Below, in pieces: positions 28,701 to 39,554 of a stretch of DNA of 64,000 nucleotides. Source of the stretch: Echinococcus granulosus (Eukaryota > Platyhelminthes > Cestoda > Cyclophyllidea > Taeniidae). The stretch lies in the NCBI RefSeq assembly GCF_000524195.1, contig NW_020170381.1:3698190-3762189 (forward strand), written 5' to 3'. The translations under genes and the position numbers were made by a program. The stretch's first letter is position 1. Each line of letters starts with the position of its first letter. The notes below the pieces were generated by a model that ran no database searches, was not told where the DNA came from, and worked only from the letters and a program-made list of their open reading frames with translations.

Positions 28701-31700
28701 AAGGAGGGGAACTGTAAGATCATATTTCTGCTCATCCAAAAAGTGACAAAACGAACGAGCCTGTTTAATACCCACCACCTCACACAAAGGAAGCAATAGA
28801 AGTAACATACCATGGTGGAATATTTTACCCAACGGAATAACATGTTACGAATTTGTACTAGCTGGCATGGGGCTGTATTATTTCTTAGCATCGTTTTTAC
28901 CAGCACTGAGCATGTAACATATATTCTTTATCATTTTATGATGGCTGGTTAGTCTGAGGATTACTTGATCTTTGCGTATAAGCAAGAAAATTTTAAGTAA
29001 AGCGCATCTTTTGTAAAGCATGGCGAACATTTTGCCTCTGAGATTCTGGAAGCGAAAGTGCTAAGTATTATCAACGAGGCGGTTGAAAAGTTTGAATGCC
29101 TAAAGACCAAATAATTGTCTAGATCCCTTGAATAAACTGAGCACATCGACCGATCTTGAAAAAAAGAACTGAACAAGGAAATCTGTGGAAGTGAAACACT
29201 GCAATGTCATGAATTTAACATTATGATCCAGTCGTTTGGCCAATATGCAGCTTGAGTGACCAGTCCCGCAGAGTTAGATACAACAGGCTCACCTCAGTTC
29301 GTTTTATTCACATTGGTATTATCAAGGTGGTAAATTATCACCTTTCACTCGGACAGCTCGAGTAGGACTTCACCGCCACTTTTCAGCGAAAGAGCAACAG
29401 AATGGTTTTATAAAGCAATTTCAAAAGGGAAAAGTCCTCCGACAAAGTGAGCCAAGAATGCTACCAAAGCGTTTGATAGGAACACAACCAATAATGCCAA
29501 TTAACAGAAGGCGACAATTATTGCTAGTAAAAGTGCATATTTCGTAAAATGGCTTTAAAATGTGCGACTTATGTCATGAGAATGGGGTCTGGTAATGTTG
29601 CAAACGTCTACATTTTTTCAAGGCTATAGTTTATCAACTAACGTACAAAGTACACCTGTTCAACCTCCTGTTTTCCTTTCAAAACGCAGGATAGGGGCAA
29701 AACCGGTTGTGATTTGAAACCCATAACATCATTGTGGAAAGCCTCCATCCATCCAACTAGAGCTGGATAACCAGTGGAGAAACAATAATAGCTTACATCA
29801 CTAAGAATGTGCCCTAAACAATATGTGGCATTTTGATGTTGGTCTCAATTATACAAAACATCACGTTGGTACTCAGTGTGTGATGTTGTGATCACCGTAT
29901 CACTTGCAGTTGATCTATCACGCTCTTCACGTGCCTAACCTCACAACCCTTAAGTATCCATATACTTATAGCAGTAAAATAATGCATTTCACACCTTCGG
30001 TAGTTAACTCAGGCGCCCAAATATCTGATGGGAAACGCGCCCCAGGACGCAGGAAAAAAAAGTTAAGAAGACGATAGCAGCAACAACAACAGTGGCTTAC
30101 ATCTCCCTTCTGTTGGCAGAGGAGATTCCCACCCTGAGTGAAGCAGTAAACTTCATTCCAGTCAAAGCCAAACGTCTTCTTCACTCGCATGTAGAGGTAA
30201 CCACTCTTAGAGAGAAGGTTCGTTTCTGGTGTACGCAGATAAGACTTGTCTGAAAACCCATAGAGATTTCGAGCTAGATAGCGAACTAATAAAGGTCGGA
30301 AAGGAGAGCACAAAGAAGGGGAGAATGAATTTCAGATGTTGGAAAAGGAAACTCATCACATCGAATTCGCCAAAACTTGGAACAGAGTCGGGAGGAGATA
30401 GGGATTTTGGATAGGAAAATGTTGTCACTTCGTTTTGAAGTTGAGGCTTCGATAAAACCATAGCAACTTAACGCTTAAATGTCGGAAAATTAAAGCCGTA
30501 AAGACAGGAACAAGCAAGTTCACCGCCGCATACAATAAGGGGCGAAAGTTCCTACCCGACTTGGCAAAGAGTGGCTCAGGCGCGAAGAGAGCCAACGACT
30601 GGCTTTGGATGTTAGTGAGGGTGTTTAGGAACTCTTCGGTCGCTTGTGTGGACTGCACCTGTCGGCTGCAATGAGGAAAGGAGAGATTGGAATAGGCTCA
30701 TAGTAATTAGTCGACCAACTAACTAGAAAGACGTACCAATCGAACTGGGACTTGATGACCTCGGCAAATTGAGCCAGCGAAGGCTGTTCCACTACCTCGG
30801 CGATCTTTTTACAATGGATGCGCAAGGTTGTGAGAAAACCGAAGAAGGCATTGAGAGGAACCATTTCGCGCTCGAAGTGCGCTGCGTTAAGGCGTGCATG
30901 GTAGATGACTGCCGCTTGCTGGAACATTCGACGACGCTACAAAGTACCGATAAGAGGTAGTATGACGGAGACTACTTTCCAACTTTATGTACAACAGGAA
31001 TGAAATAATGCAGCTTCAGTCGTGAATAAGAAAGAAGGCAGCATGATAGGTGTAAAGCTGTCGGCGAACTAACCTTTGTGGGGATTTCCCGATTCTTTTA
31101 TCGCTTGCTATAGTTGAAGGATACCGAAAAACTAAAGGTAGCATTCAGACTCACATTACGCTACTTCTTGATATCCTTCTAGTTCACAGTCGCAACAGAC
31201 TTTCCGTGATTTACTACTAGGTGGTCTAATAATTTGGGGTTAACAGATGGAGGTGTTTTGAGGTTATCACAGTCATTAAGATAAACGAAAGACTAAGTAG
31301 TTAATATGGCAATTTCGTTAAGGCTAATTTGGCAAAACACTAACTCAAGTACGACCGAATTTGCAAGATTAGATCCGGAGTGATGAAATCAATATGGAAA
31401 AGTTTTAAACTCGCAGCCGTATCCGAGAGTTCAGTAACTACTAGGTAAATGCAAACCTTCAAAAATGCACCGTAAAGACCATCTAGATCGACCTAGAGCA
31501 ACACCGATTCATAAAAATTTCAACACCTATAGCTTAGAGGAGGATTTGGAAACCATTTGACGCACACGAGAGAGTTCGAGTACCGCGTCATCGTGTTCTT
31601 TAGGCGCACAGCGACGCGTGAGACGCATGTAGCGGGCAAGGGAAGCATGCACCTCGCGCTCGCAGGCCTCACGGTGGCGTTGGGTGGCACGCAGGTCGGC

Positions 31701-33009
31701 GAAAAAAAGGCTTGTAACTCCGCCTCCGCCTTCCCCTGCCGCAGCGGCGCCCGAGTTGTCAACTAACTGTAAGCCCGGCTGACTGGGCAGTTTGTGCGCA
31801 GGTAGGAAGAGAGCTGAGCGCAATTCTTCCGCCTCCGCTCGATGCATTCCCGAGAGCTGCGGGAAAAAATGAAAGAGGTGAGCAAAAACACACACAAGGA
31901 GAGGCAGTGAAGATGCGACGTACCTCCTCAAGAAAGCTGGAGAATTGGAGACAGATATTCTCGAAATCCGGGTTCTTTGACTGTACCGACAGGGTCTAGG
32001 GAGGAGGTAGTCAAATCAAATTGACACTAAAGACTACTGAGAATACTTGGCTGAGGATATCAGTGGGATGATGGTAGAAAACATCTACGAGTCGTGGAAA
32101 TGCCGAGACGATACGCGAAAAAAATTCATTAGAAGATAATTTCATTCACATAAGTTGAGATACAGCAACGAATCAATCGGAGATCAATGCTCAATGAAGG
32201 CAACAACAGTTTGCAAAGTAGTGACAGCAACCGCCAATAGCACAACACAAAGCAAAGGAAAGGTGAAAACGGCACCGACGCCCAAGCTATACATGCAAGA
32301 AATGTCAGTAAAAATGTGCACTCATTAACTTCTCAAGAGTTAAAATTGACAATGAGGTAAAAACATCATGAGTACTTATTCAATTCACAAATTTTGATAT
32401 TTAAGGATAGGTGGACTGCGTGGACATGAATGCAGCACTGGAGAAAAATACCGTTAGTTGGGACTTCTTAATGTTTAATGTCCAAAAAGGGTACTGAAGG
32501 CGAAAAGTTGTAAAGATAATTGACTTTGTAGGAAGACAGGAAATAAGCACGAAACCCCATATAGGAGTTCATATTATCTTTCAGTCAAAATACCAAAAAA
32601 AAAATAGCACGAACGGATTCATCCAAAATCACAATTCACATAAATGCTCAGTGATCGCTTTATAAGTATAGTGGAAGATGGGTGATAACTCACTTTACTT
32701 CCAATAAGTCGTGAAATTTCAGACATTTGCAAGTAGCACTGTGCAAGCGTTTCCTAAAGTCAGGTTGAAATTAAAGAGATTCACAATTATACCTGCGCCT
32801 GATGAATGTAGGAGCAGGCAGTGTTGAACTCGCGAAGCAAGTGACTGATATCTTGAGCATCAGCTGCAAACTGTGTAGCGAGTTGTTGGGCCTAAGATTA
32901 GAAAATGAAGGGAACAATAAAGAAGACAAACGTGTGGCGCATTTGACATAGCCTCCTTAAGGCGAAGAAGCTCCATTTTCGGATTTGCGGCGGAAACGTT
33001 GGTTAAATC
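10791..33009 (-). CDS. APPL: APPL adaptor protein (BAR-PH-PTB), multi-exon, N-terminal exon not found
   Basis: APPL proteins bind Rab5 on early endosomes and link receptors and Akt signalling to trafficking. Exons, read on the minus strand: 33009-32932, 32891-32793, 31995-31924, 31856-31566, 30936-30737, 30665-30556, 30249-30101, 27422-27313, 26996-26954, 26109-26023, 22137-21867, 15180-14970, 12087-11976, 10949-10791. All joins keep phase and use GT-AG, giving about 663 codons to TAG at 10793-10791; vertebrate APPL1 is about 709 residues. The first six exons give the BAR coiled coil, roughly residues 1-283. The PH domain follows, with SGYLYMRVKK, CFTQGGNLLCQQKGD and DDRRYTFQI, ending near WIHTISN. 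An acidic Ser/Glu linker leads to the PTB domain, with VVLTFIGSMPLPRF, SQIVHCAE and LHLCYFFE. The order and motifs match APPL rather than ACAP or GRAF. The initiating Met exon must lie above 33009. The last exon could instead splice out at a GT near 10875, so the C-terminus is less certain. Confidence 0.93.
12088..30100. other. Large APPL introns (listed APPL exons excepted)
   Basis: Introns 14969-12088, 21866-15181, 26022-22138 and 30100-27423 make up most of the gene. I see no nested gene with supporting motifs. Frames at 24262-24560 on the minus strand have splice-like borders but cannot be joined in phase (see rejected items). The intron sequence is AT-rich and lacks clear copies of the dispersed repeat found outside the gene. 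Confidence 0.5.
21372..21471. other. Assembly gap (100 N)
   Basis: Exactly 100 N within the largest APPL intron, followed by a run of 12 G (21472-21483). The fixed length suggests a gap of unknown size, so the true intron may be longer than 6.7 kb. Confidence 0.98.
32892..32931 (-). other. 40-nt intron in APPL (donor less certain)
   Basis: Read on the minus strand it begins GTTTGT at 32931 and ends TTAG at 32892, with a pyrimidine-rich body. It joins the exon containing NPKMELLRLKEA to AQQLATQFAADAQ in phase 0. Another GT 16 nt upstream (near 32947) would break phase, so this donor is preferred although it is not a strong consensus. Confidence 0.6.
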
Positions 33010-33889
33010 CTAAGCAAACGATGTAAAATGCAGAAATAGTAGAAAATAGCATAAACACGACAAAATTTTAAAATTTGGCACAGCTGGCCTATACCCTTCG
33101 AGTTCACTTACTGTGTGCATATGACGAGCACAAGCAAAACAGTATTAATCAAACCTATCATAGTACCGAAAAAGTGTAGGCCAATGGACATCAAACTGAA
33201 TTAAAAATAATCCCTCGATATCGCTGACAAAGGCCGCCATATCAGCAAAAAGGCTTCAAAACCCAAATAATTAAAAAGCTACCAAGATTTAAGCACTGGA
33301 AGGCAAATAAGTGTGGCACAATACTTCTCAAGTGATGGTTAGACCCAAACACTGACTAAATTGGCACAAAGACCGTGGTGGAAATTCGACCACTTAATGA
33401 AACTAGCACCGAAAGCCAAATATCAAATCGGGAAGTAACCAGAAGAACATAAAACAAATGTCTGGGATATGTAGATTAATAAAGGAAATAACAGCACCTG
33501 GCGTTCGATACTACGAACCAATCAGCGTCAAAGAGCCACTATTTAATCGCACGCACAAGTTGTGAGAGCGGCTAAACAAATCACGGGAGAAATCTAAAAC
33601 ACTTTGTTATTACCTTCTAGTTTTTTGAGTGCAAAGTTATTGTTAGGTTTTACTAAATCATTTAAAGCCGGTTCTACAATACACCTTCTGCTTGTGACAT
33701 CCATGAATAGTAATAGGTCCTAATGCTTCTATGCGAAGTCGTGAAGGAAAGGCAGATCTGACGATTTTTGTTTGTCTTGGGAGCATACCAGGATTTGATG
33801 TTCTTGTTAGCGTATTCATTGATGTTTTTATGATAACCCGGTTGTTCAATCTTCTGGTTTTGATTAAGGGCCACATTGTGCCTTTGCCC

Positions 33890-34280
33890 ATTGTGTCTTC
33901 ACCGGGTGGGCTGGCCTCCAGGCCATGCCAGTAGCAGCTACCCCTACTCTGTATAATATGCATAGTATTCCTGAGTGACTGGTCCTCTCTTGACCTCAAA
34001 GACGTCTCAAGACGTTACATTTTAGCTGGATTACAAAGAATCCACATTTGTGTTTACAAATCAAGCTCATCAAAGTGTAATACGATAGTGGTTTATCCCT
34101 TAGTGCTGGCGAGACGTTACTTTTGTACTTTGAACCAGCCCCCTTGTATCTCTTTGGGTGGGCTGGCCTTTTGGGCCATACCAATAGCCCAGACACCTTC
34201 TCTGCGCTGAATATATATTCTGCCCGAGTATTTTGTCTTCTTTCAACTTCGGGGAGTCTCGGAACGCTACAGAAGTGTCT
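33890..34280 (-). repeat. Two tandem terminal-repeat fragments between APPL and CUL4
   Basis: Minus-strand segments at about 34280-34140 (TGTAGCGTTCCGAGACTCC, ATACTCGGGCAGAATATA, hairpin TGGCC-CAAAA-GGCCA) and 34020-33890 (TGTAACGTCTTGAGACG, hairpin TGGCCT-GG-AGGCCA). Cores are about 250 nt apart, much closer than in copies A-C, so this is either a solo pair or a truncated copy. Confidence 0.55.
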
Positions 34281-34637
34281 ATTGAAATCAAAGGAAACAA
34301 CATATTACACATAAACAAAAAGCAGTATAGACTTTAATGAAAGTAAAATGTTAGAAATAACCAGGATTTTGGCAAGAATCGCCATACCTCAACAACGCCT
34401 TTCGTTTAAAGTGCAGAAAGCAATTTTTCCTTCGTTCGTCTTTTTATTTTGACATCGCGTTCACTTTTACTACCCCAAACCAACAATGATTTTCTCCGCA
34501 TGAATTCGTTGTAACTTTTTAGGAACATAACCGAGTAATCTATGCAATTTACTTGCAGAGCCCGAAGATGTACGCAAAAGGGAAAGAAGCTGTAACACTT
34601 GTTTTGTCGGCCTCCACAAGGGAACGGAATTATTGGC

Positions 34638-34715
34638 ATGCCCTGGAAGCCAGACCGGCGCTGTGGAGGTAAAAAGGCGAAGCCCCTTATTAGCCCACTA
34701 CTAAGACCGAGCTAA
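34638..34715 (+). repeat. Fragment of the terminal repeat
   Basis: Shows the 3' part only: GCGCTGTGGAGGTAAAAAGG, CGAAGCCCCTTA, then AAGACCGAGCTAAAC, comparable with the ends of the terminal repeats at 4.7, 41.5 and 48.5 kb. Confidence 0.4.
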
Positions 34716-35034
34716 ACATACAAATAGCATGTAACACTACCATTTATTTGCTTCCATTGCAATGGGTTTGGCATTTATAACTTTCCCATTGCTTTTTCTC
34801 TTAGATCAGGTAAGCTTTGCAGGCATGGACATTTCCTTGTTCGTAATAATACAAACAAGCGCAGCAATCAGGGCTTTGCTTGTTCAGAGTACACCTCCCC
34901 CTCGGGGGTAGATGCAGGTAATTCTGATTCTTTTACTAAATGCACTTTGTCTAAAAGTTGCATTCAAACGTACACGTATCATTTCGGCTTTGTGCATACC
35001 GTAATTACTTCGCCCTAATACCTTCTGTGGGCCG

Positions 35035-35110
35035 TATATATATATATGTATATATATATATGTGTATTTTATGCCCAAGCATACCTTTATTCGTCTTCAG
35101 GGCTTTATAT
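35035..35110 (-). repeat. TA microsatellite joined to a terminal-repeat fragment
   Basis: 35035-35067 is a (TA)n run with two TG interruptions. Directly after it, on the minus strand, 35105-35060 resembles the repeat core (CTGAAGACGAATAAAGGTAT, GCTTGGGCATAAAATAC). The microsatellite occupies the position where other copies have a short AT-rich stretch (as at 3470 and 34210), so it probably expanded from the repeat. Confidence 0.5.
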
Positions 35111-35813
35111 TATCGTCAGAAATATTTTTTTCACCCTAATTTCTTTACCGAAGAACTGAGCGAAGCCAAAATCGGAAGTGAGTACATTCTTCACGTAAAT
35201 CAGTTGCCATTGTAGGCTGAATATAGAGTCAGATTAAACCAGATCCATAGAATGCAGTGTTTGCTAAGCAGTTTTTAATCCTTCAAAAGATTTCAAAGCT
35301 CAAGCAAATTCGCTAGGCGATGCTTATTTCGAAAGTGTTAATTAAAGTGGCCCAATTTTAAAATACCTATTCGACGGTGATAATTGCCATGTAAGAAAGC
35401 TGTTTAGGTGCAGCTAATTCGAGTGCACTAGATTTTGTTTAATATTGCACCAAAAATATTTCGCTTAAGTGTAGCAAAACATCACGCTTACGTCTCTTGC
35501 TTAATAAGACCATATTTTATAATAAAAATAAGAAAAAAACTATACAACTTTGTTTTTATTTAACGAAAAATTGGCTAGGCAAGGTTTTTTGTTTTCCTAA
35601 AAATACTTGTATTGTTTTCCTTCTCTTCTACGAAGCCGCTGCCATCAAGTTCGCTCCCTCACATTTCGTTAGTGGGCTGCCTGGCTCGCCGTTCTCATCG
35701 ATTTCGATTTCACAAACATGCCTATCTATCACTCAATGAGCGATAGGACACAACCAGCTAAACATTTCTCATTTAATGTCTTTGATAGTAATTATTATTT
35801 CACTACTATTCAG

Positions 35814-38800
35814 GTTATGTAGGTAATGAAAGAACAACTACTGAACTGGCATTTGAAAGAGACCACGCCAAACTTCGTGAAGCTGTATTTGCAGTTATTC
35901 ATAACAATAGAATTGATGATACTATGGAACAACTATATAGGGTAATGCACTGTTAGTTATCATTCGTAAGCGTGTCGAAAATGTAAACGATGATTCGATG
36001 ATAGTGAAATTATACGAAACTCTCAAATCAGTCTTCACACTCTATGCGGATGAGCTGTTGCCAATTTTCACAAAATATCCTTTCCGTTATTTTTGAATCT
36101 ATTTGTTGTGTACGGTCGCTGTTCGTGTATATCGGTGAACACACGTGCCCATAACGTTGTGTCATTCTTTATTTCCCCCTTGCTTTCCTTAACCGTTTTC
36201 GCATACTGAGAACATGGATCTTAAAAATGCTTCTCTCGGTTGGGACACCTATTGCCAAAAAATGGTAATCTGCTACTATTATTGGTAATTCTGCCCTGTG
36301 TGGCGTCGAAGTCACCACTTTTTCCTGCTTCCAGTTACTAATACGTAGCATCTTCTTGTGCATGGATCAACAATTGCCATTAATAAATTCAAATTTCCTA
36401 CAACTTTGGTACGTTTAGTCGATTCTGTGCCAATTTGTCTCGTTTCTTTACTTTCATTATTTTCTTGGCGTTTCAGGGATTTAGCGGTGGTTTTGTTCCG
36501 TAATACTATTATAATGCATGGTTCTGTGCAGCCTAGAATCCTCAAAAGTCTACTTGATCTGATCCGCCAAGAGCGATGTGGAGCGAGCATAGAAAAGGGT
36601 CTGCTTCGATCGGTAGTTCGAATGTACTCAGACCTGAATGTGGGTTTGCTTTTCTAAAATACATCTTCGACTTTACCTTACTCTAATTCACTTTCTTATG
36701 CCTTCATTCCCTTTTATAGCTTTATCATTCACATTTTGAGGAACCTTTTATCCGTCAAAGTCGACTATTTTACGACGAAGAGGGTAAAACTCTGAGCCAA
36801 AAAATGACCATATCTGATTACCTTATCCACGTGAATAGGCGCATCGACGAAGAGGAAGAGCGGATAAAGATGTTTCTCGCTGGTCTTACTCGAGCTCCAC
36901 TCATGTCCGTTCTAAATTCTGAGCTCATATCCAAGCGTCTTTCCTTTCTCCTATCATCGTTATCGAGTCTGATTCTCGAGCATAAGTTTAAGGAGCTTCA
37001 TCTGCTCTATTATCTCCTCTCGAGAGTCGATAATGGTGTTAGCAACTTGCGAACGGAGTTTAAGTCCATCGTCATGCGTGTTGGTTGTGATATAGTTGAC
37101 AATCCAGAAAACTCTGTCGAAAAGGATAGGGAGATGATTCAACGTCTACTGGAGTGGAAAGACACGTTAACGGACTCCATCAGAGAGGGTTTTTCTGATG
37201 ATTCTTCCTTCAGCCGAACGGTGCAAGATGCCTTTGAGGATTTCATAAATCGCCGACAAAACAAGCCGGCTGAATGCCTCGCCAAGTATCTCGACAATCA
37301 ATTACGGTCTAGCAACAGGGCTCAATCGGAATATGAATTTGATCGACTTGTAGATAAGATCTTAGTCATCTTTCGCTGTATTGATGGAAAAGATGTGTTT
37401 CGAGCTTTCTACTCCAGCCAGTTGGCCAGGCGTTTGCTTCTGGGCAGGAGTGCCTCTGTGGACGCAGAGAAAGCGGTTCTCTCAAGGCTGAAACAAGGTT
37501 TGTTGTGTAATTGACACTACTTGTAATTAATCAGTAGCAACGTTTTCTATATCATTGTTATTTCTATAGAATGTGGTATTAACTACACACGAAAAATGGA
37601 GCTCATGTTTCAGGATATCCAACTGAGCCTCGAGCTGAGCAGAGGTTTTCGAGCACATCAGACAGAAGTCTATGCAATCGATTTCACTGTTAATGTCCTT
37701 GCCCCCGCCTCTTGGCCGGAGATGCCCACACTCGCGGCCAACTACCCTTCTGAGGTAAGATGCAAAACTTCCAATCGTACGCACTTATTTGAACCTAGAT
37801 GCTTGCCATTCGAGAAGATTTCGAGAAGTTTTACGTCGCTCGACATCGCGGAAGAAGACTCACCTATATTCCCTCTTTTGGTACTTGTGTCGTTAGGGCT
37901 CAGTTTCCCTCCGTGAGTTCACTCACTCCCGCGCTACTCTCCCATCGCATTTCTTGTCATTAAAAATCTATTATCAAGAAAAAATTTACTAGCTCGGATG
38001 TTTGGATTCAGTCATAAATTGTTTTGTGACCAATTAAATTACGTTATTTCAGAGCATATCCCTGTTTTGATTTAGTCAGTTGGTCATGTTCTTTGGATTT
38101 ATAGGTTGTTAACAGTTACTTTTTTGTTTACTTTAAGGTAGTGATCAGTCCCCAAAATGTATAGAGCTAGATTTAAATGAAACTTAAGTCGAATTGCCTC
38201 ACACGATTTCCTAATTTGTCAATTTATAGTGCACGAAGGAGCTGCAGGTCTCTGAGATCCAGGCGCTGGTTCTGCTCCAATTCAACGGTCCGGCAGACGA
38301 GCCTGTCTCCTACACTTCCATTGCCGAGGCAACAGGCATCGAAAAATCCCATCTAGACCGTGCTCTTCTCTCATTCGCCGCAAGCAAAACCCAGCGTGTT
38401 CTCATATCACTTCCTCTGGTGCGTATCTCTTCTATATTAACAGTTGCTACTGATGTTGTTTATGTAGTAATATATTTTGCCATAAAATGATCGGCCCTTG
38501 CTTTTTCAAGACCTCGGAATTAACAGAGAAAAACCAGTTCTACTTCAATAAGAAGTTCACCCACCACCTCACACGCATTAGATTTAATCAGCTCCAGCTC
38601 AAGGAATCGGTAAGCAGATTTCCCAAATTTCTGAGCCTACCTCAATTCCTACTTTGACGATCACTCTTCGCGTGGCCGTTGTTTCCAGGCCAAAGAGCAA
38701 AAGGCTACCGAGAATCGCATTTTCGCCGATCGCGTTAATCACATCGACTGCTGCATCGTGCGTATCATGAAGTCTCGCAAAACTCTTGATCACAATAGCC

Positions 38801-39213
38801 TCATTTCCGAGACCTTTCAGCTTCTAAAATTTCCACTCACGGTTAGTTTTTCATCTCCTCTCTCTATTCACCATTATTACAGAAATCGTGGTTTTGAATC
38901 CTTTTTTCTAAACCCAACCCTTTATATTATCAATTTATTAGGACTAATTTGTTAGGCATGACTCTCAGCTAAGTCATCTGCTTTGTTTTTTATCTCACGC
39001 TTCTGGGCCAATTATGTACCTTCATTTCGATATTTTGAATTTCTGATTTTCCTGAAGATCGTAGGTGAACTTGTATTTGTTCTTTCACTCAATCCTTCAT
39101 TGTTCGACATTTGACAGCAAACAGATGTAAAGAAGAGAATCGAGTTTCTTATCGGTAAGGACTACTTGAGAAGAGATCCCGCCAACAGCGCCATTTACCA
39201 CTACGTGGCTTAG
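35814..39213 (+). CDS. CUL4: Cullin-4, scaffold of CRL4 E3 ubiquitin ligases; N-terminal exon unresolved
   Basis: Cullin-4 bridges DDB1-DCAF substrate receptors at its N-terminal repeats to RBX1 at its C-terminal domain, mainly in the nucleus. Exons: 35814-35941, 35971-36074, 36207-36264, 36335-36408, 36477-36639, 36720-37497, 37570-37754, 37799-37912, 38230-38418, 38511-38609, 38689-38841, 39118-39213 (TAG). Phases agree at every join, giving about 712 residues; human CUL4A has 759, so some 45 N-terminal residues are missing. Matches to CUL4 run throughout: LYRRVENV, LIRSIFLCMDQ, EKGLLRSVVRMYSDLN, the cullin signature GKDVFRAFYSSQLARRLL with SASVDAEKAVLSRLKQ, FEKFYVARHRGRRL, TKELQVSEIQALVLLQFN, FTHHLTRIRFNQLQLKE and the C-terminal YHYVA. 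The neddylation lysine is in VRIMKSRKTLDHN, codon 38770-38772. ELQVS and the winged-helix end favour CUL4 over CUL1, 2, 3 or 5. Introns are compact (29-317 nt). One is 29 nt and one looks U12-type, described separately. Confidence 0.95.
35942..35970 (+). other. 29-nt GT-AG intron in CUL4
   Basis: The sequence starts GTAATG and ends CGTAAG. Without removal, the frame meets TAG at once and shifts by two. Removal of exactly 29 nt gives LYR joined to RVENV, which aligns gap-free with LYQ-AVENL of vertebrate CUL4. Other GT-AG choices (15 nt or 63 nt) run into stops. There is no room for a typical branch site plus pyrimidine tract. Confidence 0.85.
36075..36206 (+). other. Putative U12-type AT-AC intron in CUL4
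   Basis: The intron begins ATATCCTTT (36075-36083), the minor-spliceosome donor consensus. It contains TTCCTTAAC (36185-36193), the U12 branch-site consensus, and ends in AC at 36205-36206, about 14 nt after the branch adenosine. Removing 132 nt joins ...ACA AA to T GAG AAC ATG, giving ...LPIFTNENMDLKN, in frame on both sides and colinear with the cullin-4 family. The nearest GT donor (36086) with the only AG acceptor (36209-36210) breaks the frame. The consensus matches and phase are seen directly. That it is spliced by the minor spliceosome is inference. Confidence 0.85.
37755..37798 (+). other. 44-nt intron in CUL4
   Basis: Starts GTAAGA and ends CCTAG. Removal joins ...YPSE to MLAIREDFEKFY in phase 0, matching the region that leads into the FKTFY segment of cullin-4. 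It is a second example of the short intron class in this gene. Confidence 0.85.
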
Positions 39214-39454
39214 ATAGAATTGGAGGGAGATGGGGAAGGCTGTAGGTCGCACAGCTTACCCGCAACGTGCCACCTCTTCCTCCTCTCTTTTCTATCCATC
39301 TACCGCCCTTCCTGACATTCACATCTTCCCTCTTGTACAGTCGCTACGCGGTTTCCACATCGGTGACTATACCTCACTTTCGCCCTCCTCTCCACCTGAT
39401 GTTTCAGTAATAGTTTTTGATAGACAAGCGGCTTTATTATTTCTTTTACTATTC

Positions 39455-39554
39455 NNNNNNNNNNNNNNNNNNNNNNNNNNNNNNNNNNNNNNNNNNNNNN
39501 NNNNNNNNNNNNNNNNNNNNNNNNNNNNNNNNNNNNNNNNNNNNNNNNNNNNNN
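39455..39554. other. Assembly gap (100 N)
   Basis: Exactly 100 N, 240 nt after the CUL4 stop, probably inside or just past the 3' UTR. No clear AATAAA signal is seen before the gap, so the CUL4 polyadenylation site may be in the missing sequence. Confidence 0.98.

Larger units (their letters stand above)
33010..35813. promoter_or_regulatory. Divergent interval between APPL and CUL4, probably holding both first exons
   Basis: The two genes are transcribed away from each other from here. The first recognisable APPL exon is incomplete at 33009 and the first CUL4 exon at 35814 starts with two bases of a split codon, so both initiator exons and promoters should lie in or near this 2.8 kb. An open frame at 35497-35739 ends in a Ser-rich stretch and could contribute the CUL4 N-terminus, but no family motif proves it. 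I see no convincing TATA or initiator element. At least four fragments of the dispersed repeat and a TA microsatellite sit inside. Confidence 0.4.

Noticed and set aside
33658..34318. Several overlapping short frames between APPL and CUL4
   Set aside because: They coincide with the tandem repeat fragments and are mirrored in copies elsewhere, so they reflect repeat sequence rather than genes.
36086..36210. Ordinary GT-AG reading of the CUL4 intron after LPIFT
   Set aside because: The GT at 36086 leaves the exon in phase 1, while the only AG acceptor (36209-36210) opens in phase 0, so the frame breaks. The U12 signals explain both ends.
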